64,000 bases of DNA from assembly GCF_036373705.1 (NCBI RefSeq), contig NC_089863.1, forward strand, positions 1,984,944-2,048,943, read 5' to 3'. Below, piece by piece: positions 47,716-60,787 of the stretch (within the stretch, counting starts at the first letter, position 1; each line of letters begins with the position of its first letter). The notes beneath the pieces were generated by a model, which worked only from the letters and a program-made list of their open reading frames with translations, had not been told where the DNA came from and did not search any database. The position numbers and the translations under genes were made by a program. The stretch comes from Amia ocellicauda. Its lineage: Eukaryota; Chordata; Actinopteri; Amiiformes; Amiidae.

Positions 47716-48590
47716 CGATGTAGTATCTAGTTATTATGACTGAGCATGCGCATCAACAGGACGGACGGCAGCAATCAATTCGACCCGTCACACGTTCTCC
47801 GGCATTTGTAACTGTAGAACGTTGGTTAAATGTTTTGTTAATTTCCAAAACGCATTTTGTATCTAATGTGTATCCGTAGTTACGTAAGAATTACGTATCG
47901 TAATAAATACTGTTTTATTAGTTAGAGTTTTTTACATTTCAAGGATAAAAACATTCAAACAAATTGTAATACTTATGATTAAAATTTAAAATCAATTCTT
48001 AAAATCACTTAACATTTTTAAAATCTTAGTGATTAACGTTAACAAAATACATGAACTTCAAATAAACAAGTGCACAAAACAATAAAACAAACTAGTGATT
48101 AAAGCAAAAACTGCAAACCAACAAAAAAGGTCAAATACATTGAAATTAACTGAAAATGCACCGGACAAATCAAAAAACAAATAAAATCGTAAAAAAAACG
48201 TATCGTAATAAAGTAATTAAATTTACTCAGATATGTTGTTCGATCATCATTAACAACAGTAACCATGAGTGCATGAACTTATTGTTGAGCCCTAGAACAC
48301 AGACATCACAGTTAGACTATATACATATACACACAAACGTATTTAATTATTGATTATGTTTTCCTTCTAAATTAATAAATTAATTTGCATTTGAAACTAT
48401 AACACCAATAATTCAGCCAGATATAACTAATGTGGACAATTGGCTGCTGCAGCTTTAGGCAACTTAAAACAGGTGTCAAAGAAGAGCTGGGAGAATTGTG
48501 GAAGTGTGGGTTCAATGCCTGATGGGCTGATTACCTGATGGGTAATTTATTATCTATCGATTCATTTGATTATTTTGAAAAAAGAATAAA

Positions 48591-48684
<94 letters not shown>

Positions 48685-48999
48685 CATTTCCTTACATATT
48701 AGTTATTAAAGTCAATGCATATGTGGATTACTATTATTATTATTATTGATTTATTTCAGTTTGGCTGAATTCGATTAATGATCCACTGTAACTGGATAGC
48801 AAGTTAGATCACGTTTCCTGAACCGTAATTCTAATTAGGGGAAGGTGTGTAAAAGCTTAAACTCGTTCGTTCCACTCTGATACCGTTTAACTCCAGGAAA
48901 TTATATTTATATATTTTCAAAATAATACATTGAATTGATAGATGAAGAGTCGCAGAAATCCAGAGAGAGATGCACCTGCATTCTAAAGGTTTTCATTAC

Positions 49000-49440
49000 A
49001 AGCAGCGCTAGGAAGAGGTTCGAGAGGCAATCTCAAGAACAGTGTTAGAGAAGTTACAAACTACAGGCACTTTTATGCAGACCAGACAGGAGAGACAGAT
49101 AACAGGCCCACATGTCTGTCCCGTGATGAGTGCAAGTTCGGTTTCTGTCTGACAACTGCTCAGGAAGACGTAATGTTTAATATAAGGGGGGTTTGTACGG
49201 TGTTTGAAGCCCAAATTGCTGGTGAAAACTGGTTCTTATCAGACTTTGTTCTTCTAGGTATCAGGGTTGAACTATAGCACAGTACCGCAGCACAGTGAGA
49301 CAGTGACCTTGTTCACACAGACACACAGGGAAAGAAATGCAGTTCTTCAATAGATAATAAATTACATCCGCCCATCAGAAATCAAACCCACAATTCCAGG
49401 CTCCGAGGTGCCCACCTTAACCACTATACTAGCTGACACA
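49000..49440 (-). mobile_element. tRNA-derived SINE
   Basis: On the minus strand from 49440: A-box-like TAGTATAGTGG (49431-49421), then B-box-like GGTTTGATTTC (49388-49378), followed by the body shared with 24515-24745. A decayed partner in the other orientation lies at about 48400-48560 (GTGGGTTCAATGCC, CAATTGGCTGCTGCAGC). Confidence 0.55.
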
Positions 49441-50302
49441 CCAGCTTTTGTTTGAAAACCTGTTTTAAGTTGCCTATTTAAGCAGCCAATTGTCCAGATT
49501 AGTTATATATGTCTGGATGTTTGGAGTTATAGTCTCAAATGCAAATGAAGAAAAACATAATATATCATAACAAATGTGTGTGTGTGTGTGTGTATTTATA
49601 TGGAGAATGTATGATGGGGACAAATTGATTGCTCCCGTTACAACTGTATTGTTGATGCATGCCCAACCCCCTTACAGTAAATCATTATAATGAGATACTA
49701 ACTCATAATTATTAGATACTAAGTCGTTATTATGAGATACTAAGTCATAATTATGAGATAGCAAATCGGAAAAAAGAAAAGAAGAAATAGACACATTTTT
49801 TGGTGTCGGAAATGGTCTTCCACAGCGAAAGCAAAGATCATAGGCGAGCGCATGTGTGATATGGACTCCATCAGTTGGGGTTTTGCTCTCGATTTAAAAT
49901 GATTTGCTTTCAATTTTTTATTTTATTTTTTGCTTTTGATATAATTATTTGAGTTTACAATTCTATACATTTTGCTTTCGATTGTTTTGTTTTTGATCTC
50001 AACATCATTTTTTTCTCAATTTGTTTTTTTCTCAGTTACAATATATTATAATATAAGTCATAATTATGAGATTTGTAGTCATAAGCTCTGCTAATTGGTG
50101 ACCTTGTCAACAAAACTCAAATTGCCTTACTTATAAAACAGTAATGTTAATTTGGGGCACCTGCTGTATCTTTTTCTTCAAAGGGACATGCTCAGATACA
50201 ATATCCAACCGTAAGATATGGCCCTCAGTAGAAAAGAAAAAGAAAACTGCACATCCTAGAATTTTCCCAGTAAACCCTCTTTACACCACAAACACCCCTC
50301 CC

Positions 50303-51152
50303 TCTGCGTCTGTAATGAAATTGCATCTGTAGAAGTTTCCAAAGCCTAGGAAGCATAGTAGTTCCTTGACAGTGGGAGGCTGAGGCCAGTCTGTAACAGC
50401 TCGCACATTTTCCTGATCCATATGTACTCCATTGGCATCAATAACGTACCCAAGAAATCCCATGCGTTGGCAGTGGAATTCACATTTCTCTGCCTTGACG
50501 TAAAGGCCATTTTGTAACAGACACTGAAGAACTTGACGGACATGGGAGACATGATCAGAAAAGGTAGAGGAGTAGATGAGAATATCGTCTATGTAGACAA
50601 TATAAAAACGGTGCAAAAAGTTCCTCAGAACCTCATTTACAAAGGCTTGGAAACAGACGGGGCTTTGACTAAGCCGAAGGGCATCACAAGGTATTCGTAG
50701 TGGCCGCTGTGGGTGATGAAAGCCGTTTTCCATTCATCTCCCTCTCGGATCTGAATCAAATTGTATGCACTCCGTAAGTCAAGCTTTGTGAAGAAGCGGG
50801 TTCCTCTGACCTGTTCCAATGCGACCAGTACCAAAGGTAGCGATATTTTACTGTAATTTCATTAAGTCCTCTGTAGTCAATACAAGGACGAAGTCCCCCG
50901 TCCTTCTTTGAGACAAAAAAGAAACTTGCAGCAGCTGGAGAAGTAGATGGATGGATGATTCCAAGTTTCAAAGCTTCCTGTATGTATGTATGTCCAATGG
51001 GAGTAAAGGGTTTACTGAAGAAGTACACATGGTGACAATCAATGTTAATTGGATAATTGTACTGGTAGCTGTGGAATGTCAGAAGCTGTGGCTAGACTTC
51101 TGGGGATGATGACCTCTGGTGGTTGACTGGAGAAGTGTGGGGTGAATGCATC
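50303..51152 (-). mobile_element. Gypsy reverse transcriptase fragment without LTRs, inserted in the duplicated intron
   Basis: The surrounding intron matches genes 1 and 2 up to ACCCCTCCCTCT and resumes at CCCACAAGCAC, so about 850 bp is inserted. Minus-strand pieces are [57 protein letters not shown] (RT active site), [17 protein letters not shown] and [12 protein letters not shown]. There are several frame breaks and no LTR, gag or integrase. Confidence 0.85.
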
Positions 51153-51226
51153 ACACTCTCCCACAAGCACTGATACAAACACATTCACCCCAGCGCGCAC
51201 ACAACACCCAATCACTCACAGCACTT

Positions 51227-51257
<31 letters not shown>

Positions 51258-51359
51258 CGAGGTATATCAATACAAATATACTTACAAAAACAGTGAACAA
51301 ATGAACAATGAACTCAAATAATCCCATAGAATGTGAGAAAGGTGGCTGAGGAGAGCAGT

Positions 51360-52110
51360 TTGTGTTTGAGAGACTGGGTTGGCTTTCAGGTTGTCCAACT
51401 TCAGAAGTAACTTTTGAAATTTCTCCAAAGTAGGCTTCAGTTCATTTAGGTTTTGGAGATTCAGAGCACATATCAGGCCCATCAGCAAGGCTGTGGTGCA
51501 TCAAGCCCCTCCAGGATCTCTGCTCCCTCGATCACGATGGACACACTGTCCATATCAAAATAAATTAACCAAAGTAAGAATAATACAATGAAATTGGCAT
51601 GAGAAGGGGATTCTGCACAGCTGAGATCTTGGTAGTAAGACAATACGGCAGAGTAGTGATGTTCCAGCATCACAAGGCTCTGTTAGGACAGTGGTGAGGT
51701 CAAAAAGACAAATCTCAATGGTAAAAGTCCCATCTGTTGGAAAGACTGCTGCTCCCCAGAATAGGCTGTTTCTACAGTTTTTATTTCTTTTAAGAAGAAT
51801 TATCGACTGACACAGAATTATATTGTGCGAGCCTTTAATTGTGAGATATCTTCCCAATAGGGAGGACTTTTTACCATGAAGAGAATACAGGAGTTTGTGA
51901 GTCTAGTGAAGACTGAATCTGACTGTTCTTTAAATGATGGCATCATCAGGCCTATTCATACCTAGAGACGCATGTCCTTAATGAGCTTGATCTTCACTCC
52001 TGCAGCTCCTCCTCTTGATGAGAACAAGGACATTAGTTCTGGGGTATATCGGTCAGGTTTTGCCATAAAATTGGTCTCAAAACTGACTTCTTATTCTCTT
52101 CAATTCTTCA
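51360..52110 (-). pseudogene. SAMD3-like gene fragment, copy 3
   Basis: Third copy of the relic, with private changes. GLICALNLQNLNELKPTLEK is preceded by SIVIEGAEILEGLDAPQP in another frame, and an extra segment at about 51625-51710 is absent from copies 1 and 2. Confidence 0.45.
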
Positions 52111-52987
52111 TTGATCTGCTTGGTAAAATAATTATAAAGAGATATGAAATGTCAGATGCAAAGATATTTAACTGTGAAGGCATTCCTGAATATTTGATTA
52201 ACTACCTAATGCCATTGGCTCCTACAGATTAAATGGAAAATGAAAAATCCTTTCATAGAGCCGGGTTAAACTTTAAGATTGACATATAGTTTCTCAGACT
52301 TCCAACCACTTAGACTAACCGGTACAAAATGGGCAACAATCTACAATGCCTGCTTAACTAACAACACACTGTAAGAAAACAATTCAAACTAATTCAGAAC
52401 ACCTATCCCTGATGAATAATACGGAGATTGTCCAGACCACAAGCGGTCAGTTATAATAACGCAGCTTGCTACAGACTATGTGCCCAAGACCACGCTTTTA
52501 GACCTTAAGAAATAAAATAAAATAATATTCATATATATTTCTAAACGCACTGAGATCACACGAGAGGTACTGTGACGGCAGATAACTAGCAAACTAAAGT
52601 TAGCAAGCTAGCTAAATCTTTTATAATTACATTTAGATTATTCTAATCCATTCATTCAGATTTCCTCTTCCCAACAAAAATAACCTGCCACACAGTAGAG
52701 ATGTGTCAACACACTCAGAGATATTGAGAGGAAATGGACTTTCAATAATAACACATGACTAGCGTCTTGGGCCAACACAGACAATCCAGCAGAAACAATT
52801 CCTACAGTCGGAAAAACTCAATCAAACTCAATTAAAAAAATGTAAAGCGACTTACTGTAAATATTTATGACGTCAGGTTGTCGCCATCCTCACTCCAAGC
52901 ACGGTGTAACAATGTGCATGCGTAGTTCTCCAAGCCCCGTTTAGATCTAGTTAATCCAACTCATAGATAGAGGAAAGGAGGATGAAG

Positions 52988-55900
52988 GATGGAGGTATTA
53001 TCTACAAAACATATTGATCTGTAAAATCATTAGTAATGTCTAATGCCTATTCGGTTGCTCATCTTTTGATTAGTGATGCCTTTACTTTTGGTATGCCCAT
53101 GAAAACATGTAGTAAAAGAGATACTGAATTGCACTCCCGGCTCCAATATTATTTATTGTGTGGTGAATTAAAGACACAACAGTGGCGACGAGGCTGAGAC
53201 CCAGCGGATTTTGAGTTCTGACACGAGGAGAACGAATACTGGATTTGTCAGCATTATAAAAAGTCTTGATCCTGTCTGAGTGAGAAGGAAAACGCAATGT
53301 CGCAGATAGGCAAGATAGATGCTTCCGATAGCAGCTGAAATTGGAACTTATATGTTGAAAGACTAGAACAATACTTCACTGCAAATAATATAGAAGAAGG
53401 CAAACATGTTCCAGCATTGCTTAGCGCAATGGGAGGGAAAGCATATGGCCTTTTGCGTAGTTTAACTGCCCAGACAAACCTGCCGACAAAAGTTTTGCTT
53501 ACGTTGCAGAGCTTAAAAACGGACAGAGCTCTGCCAATGTGGAGAAGGCTTGAGCGACACATTACACGATCGTTTAGTATGTGGAATATGAAATGAAGGA
53601 ATTCAGAAGAGATTTAACAGAGGCAGATCTCACCTTCAAACGAGCAGTAGACATCGCACTTTCAATGGAAACAGCCGCTCGGGACGCAGTTGAACTGCAA
53701 CATGGTGTTAGAGCAAGCAACGTGAACAAAATAGCAGCAGTGAAGGGGGCGACACAAAAACACGCAGTAAACGAGATGTGTTATGGCTGTGGTTTAAAAA
53801 TGAAGTGTGCAGGAAATGTAAAAAAACAGGGCATATTCAGAGAGCCTGCCTCAGTGGGAAAGTAACATGGAGTGCAAAAGAGAAAACACCATACAGTGCA
53901 AAGACAAATGTGCACAAGGTAGAGGAAATGTCTGACACTGATAGTGAAGATGCCTTGGCTAGTTTGGCAATATAAAGTGTGCAGGGAAAAGACAAACAAG
54001 CAATCTGTGTTTCAACTAAATTAAATGGCCATACTGTGAGGATGGAGTTTCAGTTTCACAGTTTCAGTGATGTCACAGAGTGAATATCAAACACTATTTA
54101 ATAAAGCCAGGCTGAACCCAAATACTATCCTTCTCAAAATGTACACAGGGGAAAAGATTGTGCCCCTTGGAGTTCTGCCAGTGTCAGTTGAGTACAATGG
54201 CCAGCAGGAGGTACTGAACCTGTACATTATTAAAAAAGGTGGTGCACCTCTGTGGGGGCGTGATTGGCTGAAGAAGCTAAAAATAGAATGGAAAGTCATA
54301 AAGAGCCTACATGTGTCACGCAATGCCCCTCTGTCTACTCAGGCAAAGTTGGAGAAAGTTCTGAACGATGCGGCTCCAGTGTTTAAAGAAGGGATTGGAA
54401 CTCTCCAACATATAAAAGGGAAAATTGTGCTCAAGGATGATGCCACTCTGAGATTTCATAAAGCACGTCAAGTTCCATTTGCCATTTGTAAAAAGGTTGA
54501 AAATGAACTTGACCGCATGGAAGCAGCCGGGATACTGTCCAAAGTAGACTGGAGTCTGTGGGCAACCCCAGTTGTACCTGTTGCAAAGAAAGATGGCACA
54601 GTTCGATTGTGTGGTGACTTTAAGGTCACCATAAACCAGGTCCTACAGGCTGAATAGTATCCTTTACCAAGGATTGAGGACATCTTTGCCAACTTGTCTA
54701 GTGGAAAATGTTTCTCAAAAGTGGATCTAGCAGAGGCGTATCTTCAGATGGAGATAGAAGAGGACTCTAGGGTGTTCTTGACAATTAACACGCTGAAGGG
54801 GCTATACCGTTACAACAGGCTGGTGTTCGGCGTGGCCTCTGCCACAGCTATTTGACAGCATGCGATGGACCAGGGGGTGCCTGGCACACAACGCTATCTT
54901 GACGACATTATTGTCACAGGTGCCACAGACGATGAACACCTGAAAAACTTAAAAAAGGTCCTGAAGAGACTCGAAGAGTATGGTTTGAGAGCAAGATGGA
55001 ACAAGTGTGAGTTCCTAAAGCCCAGTGTCACGTACTGTGGACACACCATAGATGCAAGTGGGTTACACAAGTGCCAGGAAAAGGTAAAGGCTGTTTTGAA
55101 GGCTCCACAGCCTCAGGATGTTTCTCAGCTGAGATCATTTCTGGGATTTGTGAACTATTACAACAGGTTTCTGCCCAACCTGGCAACAGTGTTGTATCCA
55201 CTTAATCAGCTGCTCCAAGCTGGATGAAAATTGATATGGACAAAGGAATGTGAGAAATCCTTTCAAGAAGCAAAGAGACTTGTCACGTCCAACACAGTGC
55301 TAACCCACTTCGACCCCTCTCTCCCAGTGAAGTTGGCCTGTGATGCTTCACCATATGGTATTGGAGCCGTGATGTCTCATGTCATGAGAGACGGCAGTGA
55401 GAGACCTATAGTGTTTGCATCGCGTTCGCTGCCTGCAGCTGAGAAGAACGACACTCAGATTGACAGAGAGGCATTGAGCCTGGTGTGGGGCGTTAAGCGC
55501 TTCAATCAGTATCTCTTTGGCAGAGGGTTTGTGCTTGTCACTGACCACCAGCCGCTGGTTTCCATCTTTAGCCCACAAAAGGGGATTCCAGGAACTGCAG
55601 CAGCACGGATGCAACGTTGGGCCTTGTTTTTGGGAGTCCATCAGTACAAAATTGAGTTCAAGCGCACACTGAGCCATGCCAATGCTGATGGGTTGTCGCG
55701 CTTGCCACTGGATGTTGCAGACAATGACCATGGGGACAGTGAAGCTCTGGATGTGTTTGCCCTTAGTCAGATTGAAAGCCTGCCTGTAACAGCTGACATG
55801 GTGAAGGCTGAAACCAGACGTGACAAAACACTGTTGCAAGTGTATGCTGCAACACAGAATGGCTGGACGGTCAAACACAAAACTGTCCTAACTCCATTCT

Positions 55901-57243
55901 ATCAAAGGAGAGATGAGCTTACCTTGAATGATGACTGTGTGATGTGGGGCCTCCGGATTATCTTACCGACAAAACAGAGATCCAAGGTACTGGAGGAGTT
56001 ACATATGGGCCATCTATGGGTGGTGAAAATGAAGGCGCTCGCCAGGAGTTTTGTATGGTGGCCAGGACTAGATCAAGATATCGAGCAGCTTGCCATGACA
56101 TGCTCTGGTTGCCAGCGAGTGCAGAACGAACCACAAACAGCACCACTTCATCCATGGGAGTGGCTTGCGACACCTTGGCAGCGTATCCATGTTGATTTTG
56201 CTGGTCCATTCCTCGGAACAACATTTCTAGTGGTAGTCGATGCATGTTCCAAATGGCCTGAAGTGTTCACCATGAGCTCCACCACCTCAGCTCACACTAT
56301 TGAAGTGTTGAGGGGCTTGTTCGCTAGAACTGGAGAGCCAGAACAGTTAGTGAGTGACAATGGTCCCCAGTTCACAGCTGCTGACTTCCAAGAATTTCTC
56401 AGAAGGAACGGGATCCGGCACATCACATCCGCACCTTGGCACCCAGCCACAAATGGCCTCGCTGAGAGGCTTGTGCAGTGCCTTAAACAAGCCCTCCGAG
56501 CCATGACAAATGAGAACATTACTCTCCATCAAAAGCTGACAAACTTCCTATTTGCTTACCGTAATGCCACACATGCAACCACAAACCAAACCCCAGTTTG
56601 AACCCCTGTTCCTAGGACGTCTTGGCAAGGAGCTATCGAGGAGACCACAAATGTATTCCTGTCAAGGTTAAGAAGAAAAGTGGCCCTTTGTCCTATGTGG
56701 TTGAAGTGACACCTGGTGACACCTGGTGTTATTTGGCGACGTCACGTTGACCAGTTGAAACGGACTGGAGTGGTCCTGGATGAGGAGCTACCCATTCTGC
56801 CTGTTGCACCTGCAGCTCCACAGGAGACCCCTTCACATCAGACAGTTGATGCACAGGATCAACCTGCCTCCGTGTCCACATCAACTCCAGAGGTCAGCAC
56901 CTCTGTAGTCAGGAGAAGCACCATGTGAAGAAAAGCATTATCCCACACGAACCCGGAATCCACCACAGAGACTGATTCAAAGTTAATAAAAACATGTACT
57001 CTAGGGAACCATACTTTATTTTCCTTTTTAGGAAGTATTATTATTTCTCATCTTAGAAGGGAGGAGTGTTGGATATTATCTACAAATCATATTGATCTGT
57101 AAAACGACTAGTAATGTCTAATGCCTATTTGGCTGTTTGATTAGTGATGCCTTTACTTTTGGTATGCCCATGAAAACAAGAGATATTTAATTGCACTCCC
57201 GACTCCGATATTATTTATTGTGTGGTGAATTAAAGACACAACA
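52988..57243 (+). mobile_element. Nearly full-length Ty3/Gypsy retrotransposon with both LTRs, decayed
   Basis: 3' LTR 57067-57243 (TGTTGGATATTATC…ACACAACA); 5' LTR about 52988-53181 matches it with substitutions and small insertions. A PBS-like TGGCGACGAGG follows the 5' LTR, and a purine tract (agaagggagga) precedes the 3' LTR. Gag ends with a CCHC knuckle CRKCKKTGHIQRACLS (about 53800). Pol in order: protease region about 54000-54290, RT (VPVAKKDGTVRLCGDFK, YLDDIIVTG) 54430-55220, RNase H (ACDASPYGIGA, DREALSLVWG, TDHQPL) 55300-55560, integrase with zinc region and three acidic residues (HVDFAGP, SDNGPQF, NGLAERL) 55950-56500. Stops at 54655, 54853, 55225 and 56599 and gag shifts make it inactive. 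Confidence 0.9.
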
Positions 57244-57757
57244 GACTGGGACAGAGGGAGGGAGAGAGAAAGGGAGACAGGGAGTGGGTGGGAGGATATG
57301 GATGGGGATGGTGGGGGAGAAGAGGGGAAAAGTGGAGGATGGAGGGAAGTAGAGGAATATGGAGGGAGGGAGAAGAGAAATTGAGGAGAGAAAAATATAA
57401 ATATGGAAGTAACGAGAAAAAACAATGTCAGTTTGAAGAAGTTGGCAGGTTTGGCCAATAGTGAAGAAAGTCGCGGCCAGAAACAGATCAATTCCAATTC
57501 AGATTTGCTTCATCGCCCCCCACACTGTGACAACACACACACGAATACACACAGACATATAGAGGAGAGACGACACAATCAACACAGCGGACAACACTGT
57601 GCTCACACTCACCACACACACACACACGAGAATAATAAAGCACAAATAAAGAAAGAAGAATGGAGAGAGGGAGGGGATGAGTGTGGGAGAGGGAGGGATG
57701 GAGGGAGAGGCAGTGGGGCTGAAGAGGGATATAAACTGTGTTGTTTCTCTCTGACAG

Positions 57758-59695
57758 GGGGGAGACAGACTGCTTCCCCTGAGACACAGCGTCTCTCAGA
57801 GCTGAGGATTGTGCTGCTGGGGTGGAGAGGGACTGGGAAGAGTTCATCAGGAAACACCATCCTGGGCAGAGAGGCGTTTCAGACTGGAGATCTGACTAAG
57901 ACAGTGACTGAGCAGAGTGAGAAGAGCCAGGGTGACATGGCCGGGAGGCAGGTCACTGTGGTCGACACACCAGGCTGGAGGTGGAGTGATTCTGTACAGG
58001 AGAGTCCAGAGTGTGTCAAACAGGAGATTGTGCGCAGTGTGTCTCTGTGTCCCCCGGGACCCCACGCTCTCCTCCTGGTCAATCCTGTGTGGAGTTACTC
58101 ATTCACAGAGAGAGAGAGGAGATCAGCGCAGGAACACCTGGAGCTCCTCAGTGAGACAGTCTGGAGACACACTATAGTGCTGTTCACTGGGGGGGACAGA
58201 CTGGGAGACACAACCATTGAGCAGCACATTGAGAGACACAAGGAGCTCCAGTGGCTGGTGGAGAAATGTGGGAACAGGTATCATGTTCTCAACAACAGCA
58301 ACAGGGGCGACGGCACTCAGGTCACAGAGCTGCTGGACAAGATAGACGAGATGCTGGCAGGACACGGGGAGAGATTCTTCACCAGGCAGAAATACACAGA
58401 GACCCACCAGCAGATGGAAGAACTGATTCAACTAAAGGCAAAGGAGATGAAACAGATGGATGAGGAGAGGGAGAGAGAGATAGCAGAGCTGACACAGCAA
58501 TTTGAAAAGAGAGAGAGAGAGAGAGAAGAGGAGCAAAGGAAGGCAGAGGAGGGAAGGAGAGAGATTGAAGAGCAGTTGAAAAAGAAGGATGACGAGATGG
58601 AAAGAGAGAGGGAGGAGGTAAAACAGAGGGAGGAGGAGAGGGAGAGAGAAAGAGAGAGGGAACTCAGAGAGAATGAGAAAGAGAGGCAGAGAGCAATAGA
58701 TCAGCTAAAAAGGGAGTTTGAGGAGAGAGAGAGGAAGATGCAGTGGGAGATAAAAGAGAGGGAGGAACAGAAAGAGAGAGACATTAAAGAATTGAAACAG
58801 AGAGATGAGGAGAGGAAGAGAGAGATGGCAGAGCTGACACAAAGATTTGGGGAGAGAGAGAGACAGATGGATAAAGAGAGAGAGGAGATGAGAGAGAGGG
58901 AGATCAGAGAGAAAGAGGAGATGAAGACAGAGATAGATGAGTTAAATAAGGAGTATAAGGTAAGGGAGAGAGAGATTGAAAACCTGAAACAGAAGGACAA
59001 AGAGAGGGAGAGAGAGATAGCAGATCTGACACAACAATTTGAAAAGAGAGAGAGAGAAGAGGAGCAAAGGAAGGCACAGGAGAGAAGGAGAGAGATTGAA
59101 GAGCAGTTGAAAAAGAGGGATGACGAGATGGAAAGGGAGAGGGAGGAGGTAAAACAGAGGGAGGAGGAGAGGGAGAGAGAAAGAGAGAGGGAACTCAGAG
59201 AGAATGAGAAAGAGAGGCAGAGAGCAATAGATCTGCTAAAAAGGGAGTTTGAGGAGAGAGAGAGGAAGATTCAGTGGGAGATAAAAGAGAGGGAGGAACA
59301 GAAAGAGAGAGACATTAAAGAATTGAAACAGAGAGATGAGGAGAGGAAGAGAGAGATGGAAGACCTGAAACAGAGGTATGAGCAGAGAGAGGAAGAGAGA
59401 GAGAGAGAGATTATAAAGAAAGATGAAATGAGAGAGAGAGAGATAGCAGAGCTGACACAAAGATTAGGGGAGAGAGAAAGAGAGATGGATCAGATCAGAA
59501 AGGAGTGTAAGGTGAAGGAGAGAGAGAGAGAGGAGGAGCTGAAACAGAGGATGGAGGAGGAGTGGAGCAGGAGAGAAGAGGAGCTGAAGGAGAAGATGAG
59601 AAAGACACTGAAGGAAGAGGAGCTGGAGAAAGAGACAGAGGAATCCACACGACCTGTCAAGAGGAGGAGCAGCCTGGAGTTCAACCCTCCCAAGA
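57758..59695 (+). CDS. gimap: GIMAP gene 3, exon 2: AIG1 domain 1 plus extended coiled coil
   Basis: Acceptor CTCTCTGACAG, donor AAGA|GTGAGT at 59696, both phase 1; residues 11-656. AIG1 domain with GWRGTGKS, DTPGW, TGGDRLGD and LVEKCGNRYHVLNN. It differs from gene 1 by FQTGDLTKTVTEQS in the switch I area, where gene 1 has lost bases. The coil is about 130 residues longer than in gene 1 because a segment with QQFEKRERE, EEQRKAEE and IDQLKREFEERERK recurs 531 bp downstream in frame. The exon ends KRRSSLEFNPPK. A stop lies just past the donor. Confidence 0.85.
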
Positions 59696-59709
59696 GTGAG
59701 TCTGATTAA

Positions 59710-60600
59710 TGCTGTATCACTGACTCTGATCTCACTGGCTCTCCTCTCAGTCTGTATCACTGACTCTGATCTCACTGGCTCTCCTCTCAGTCTGTATCAC
59801 TGACTCTGATCTCACTGGCTCTCCTCTCAGTCTGTATCACTGACTCTGATCTCACTGGCTCTCTTGTCAGTCTGTATCACTGACTCTCTGATCTCACTGG
59901 CTCTCCTCTCAGTCTCTATCACTGACTCTGATCTCACTGGCTCTCCTCTCAGTCTGTATCACTGACTCTGATCTCACTGGCTCTCCTCTCAGTCTGTATC
60001 ACTGACTCTCTGATCTCACTGACTCTCCTCTCAGTCTGTATCACTGACTCTCTGATCTCACTGGCTCTCCTCTCAGTCTGTATCACTGACTCTGATCTCA
60101 CTGGCTCTCCTCTCAGTCTGTATCACTGACTCTCTGATCTCACTGGCTCTCCTCTCAGTTTGTATCTCTGACTCTCTGATCTCACTGGCTTTCCTCTCAG
60201 TCTGTATCACTGACTCTCTGATCTCACTGGCTCTCCTCTCAGTCTGTATCACTGACTCTGATCTCACTGGCTCTCCTCTCAGTCTGTATCACTGACTCTC
60301 TGATCTCACTGGCTCTCCTCTCAGTCTGTATCACTGACTCTGATCTCACTGGCTCTCCTCTCAGTCTGTATCACTGACTCTGATCTCACTGGCTCTCCTC
60401 TCAGTCTGTATCACTGACTCTCTGATCTCACTGGCTCTCCTCTCAGTCTGTATCACTGACTCTCTGATCTCACTGGCTCTCCTCTCAGTCTGTATCACTG
60501 ACTCTGATCTTACTGGCTCTCCTCTCAGTCTGTATCACTGACTCTGATCTCACTGGCTCTCCTCTCAGTCTGTATCACTGACTCTCTGATCTCACTGGCT
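59710..60600 (+). repeat. 40-42-bp minisatellite, GIMAP gene 3 intron 2, about 22 units
   Basis: Same unit as 11568-12740 (TATCACTGACTCTGATCTCA then CTGGCTCTCCTCTCAGTC). Individual variant units (tttcctctc, tcttgtcag, agtttgtatctctg) are private to this copy, so the arrays have evolved separately. Confidence 0.95.
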
Positions 60601-60787
60601 CTTCTAATTTGATGCGTCATTATTGTGCTGTTTGTTGTGCTGATATTTCCTCCCAACTACAGACAGTTTCCCAGTCTGGCTCATTGCCGCTCTACTGCAG
60701 TGACACACTCAGCCCATTCTCAGCAGTGTGTCTGTGCCGTGTTGTCGTCTGCTCTGACTGTGTGTTGTGTGTTGTGTTGTGTTGCAG

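Larger units (their letters stand above)
46880..50050. mobile_element. 3.2-kb DNA-transposon-like element with ~300-bp inverted repeats
   Basis: 46880-47180 and the inverse of 49735-50045 match over their length: caaaaacaaaacaatcgaaag, tagaattgtaaact, ctgatggagtcc, atcacaca, tcgctgtgg, ccatttccg, ccaaaacatg, gatttgctatctcataatt. Inside are a 21-bp minisatellite, AT-rich sequence, (ATA)n(TA)n at 48590-48680 and inverted SINE pieces. No transposase frame is visible, so it is non-autonomous or a foldback element. The left arm also occurs in genes 1 and 2 (about 4893-5150, 29845-30090). Confidence 0.65.

Noticed and set aside
51972..52232. 86-codon + strand frame ending EYLINYLMPLAPTD
   Set aside because: Lies antisense to the SAMD3-like relic and is shortened in the other two copies; not conserved as protein.
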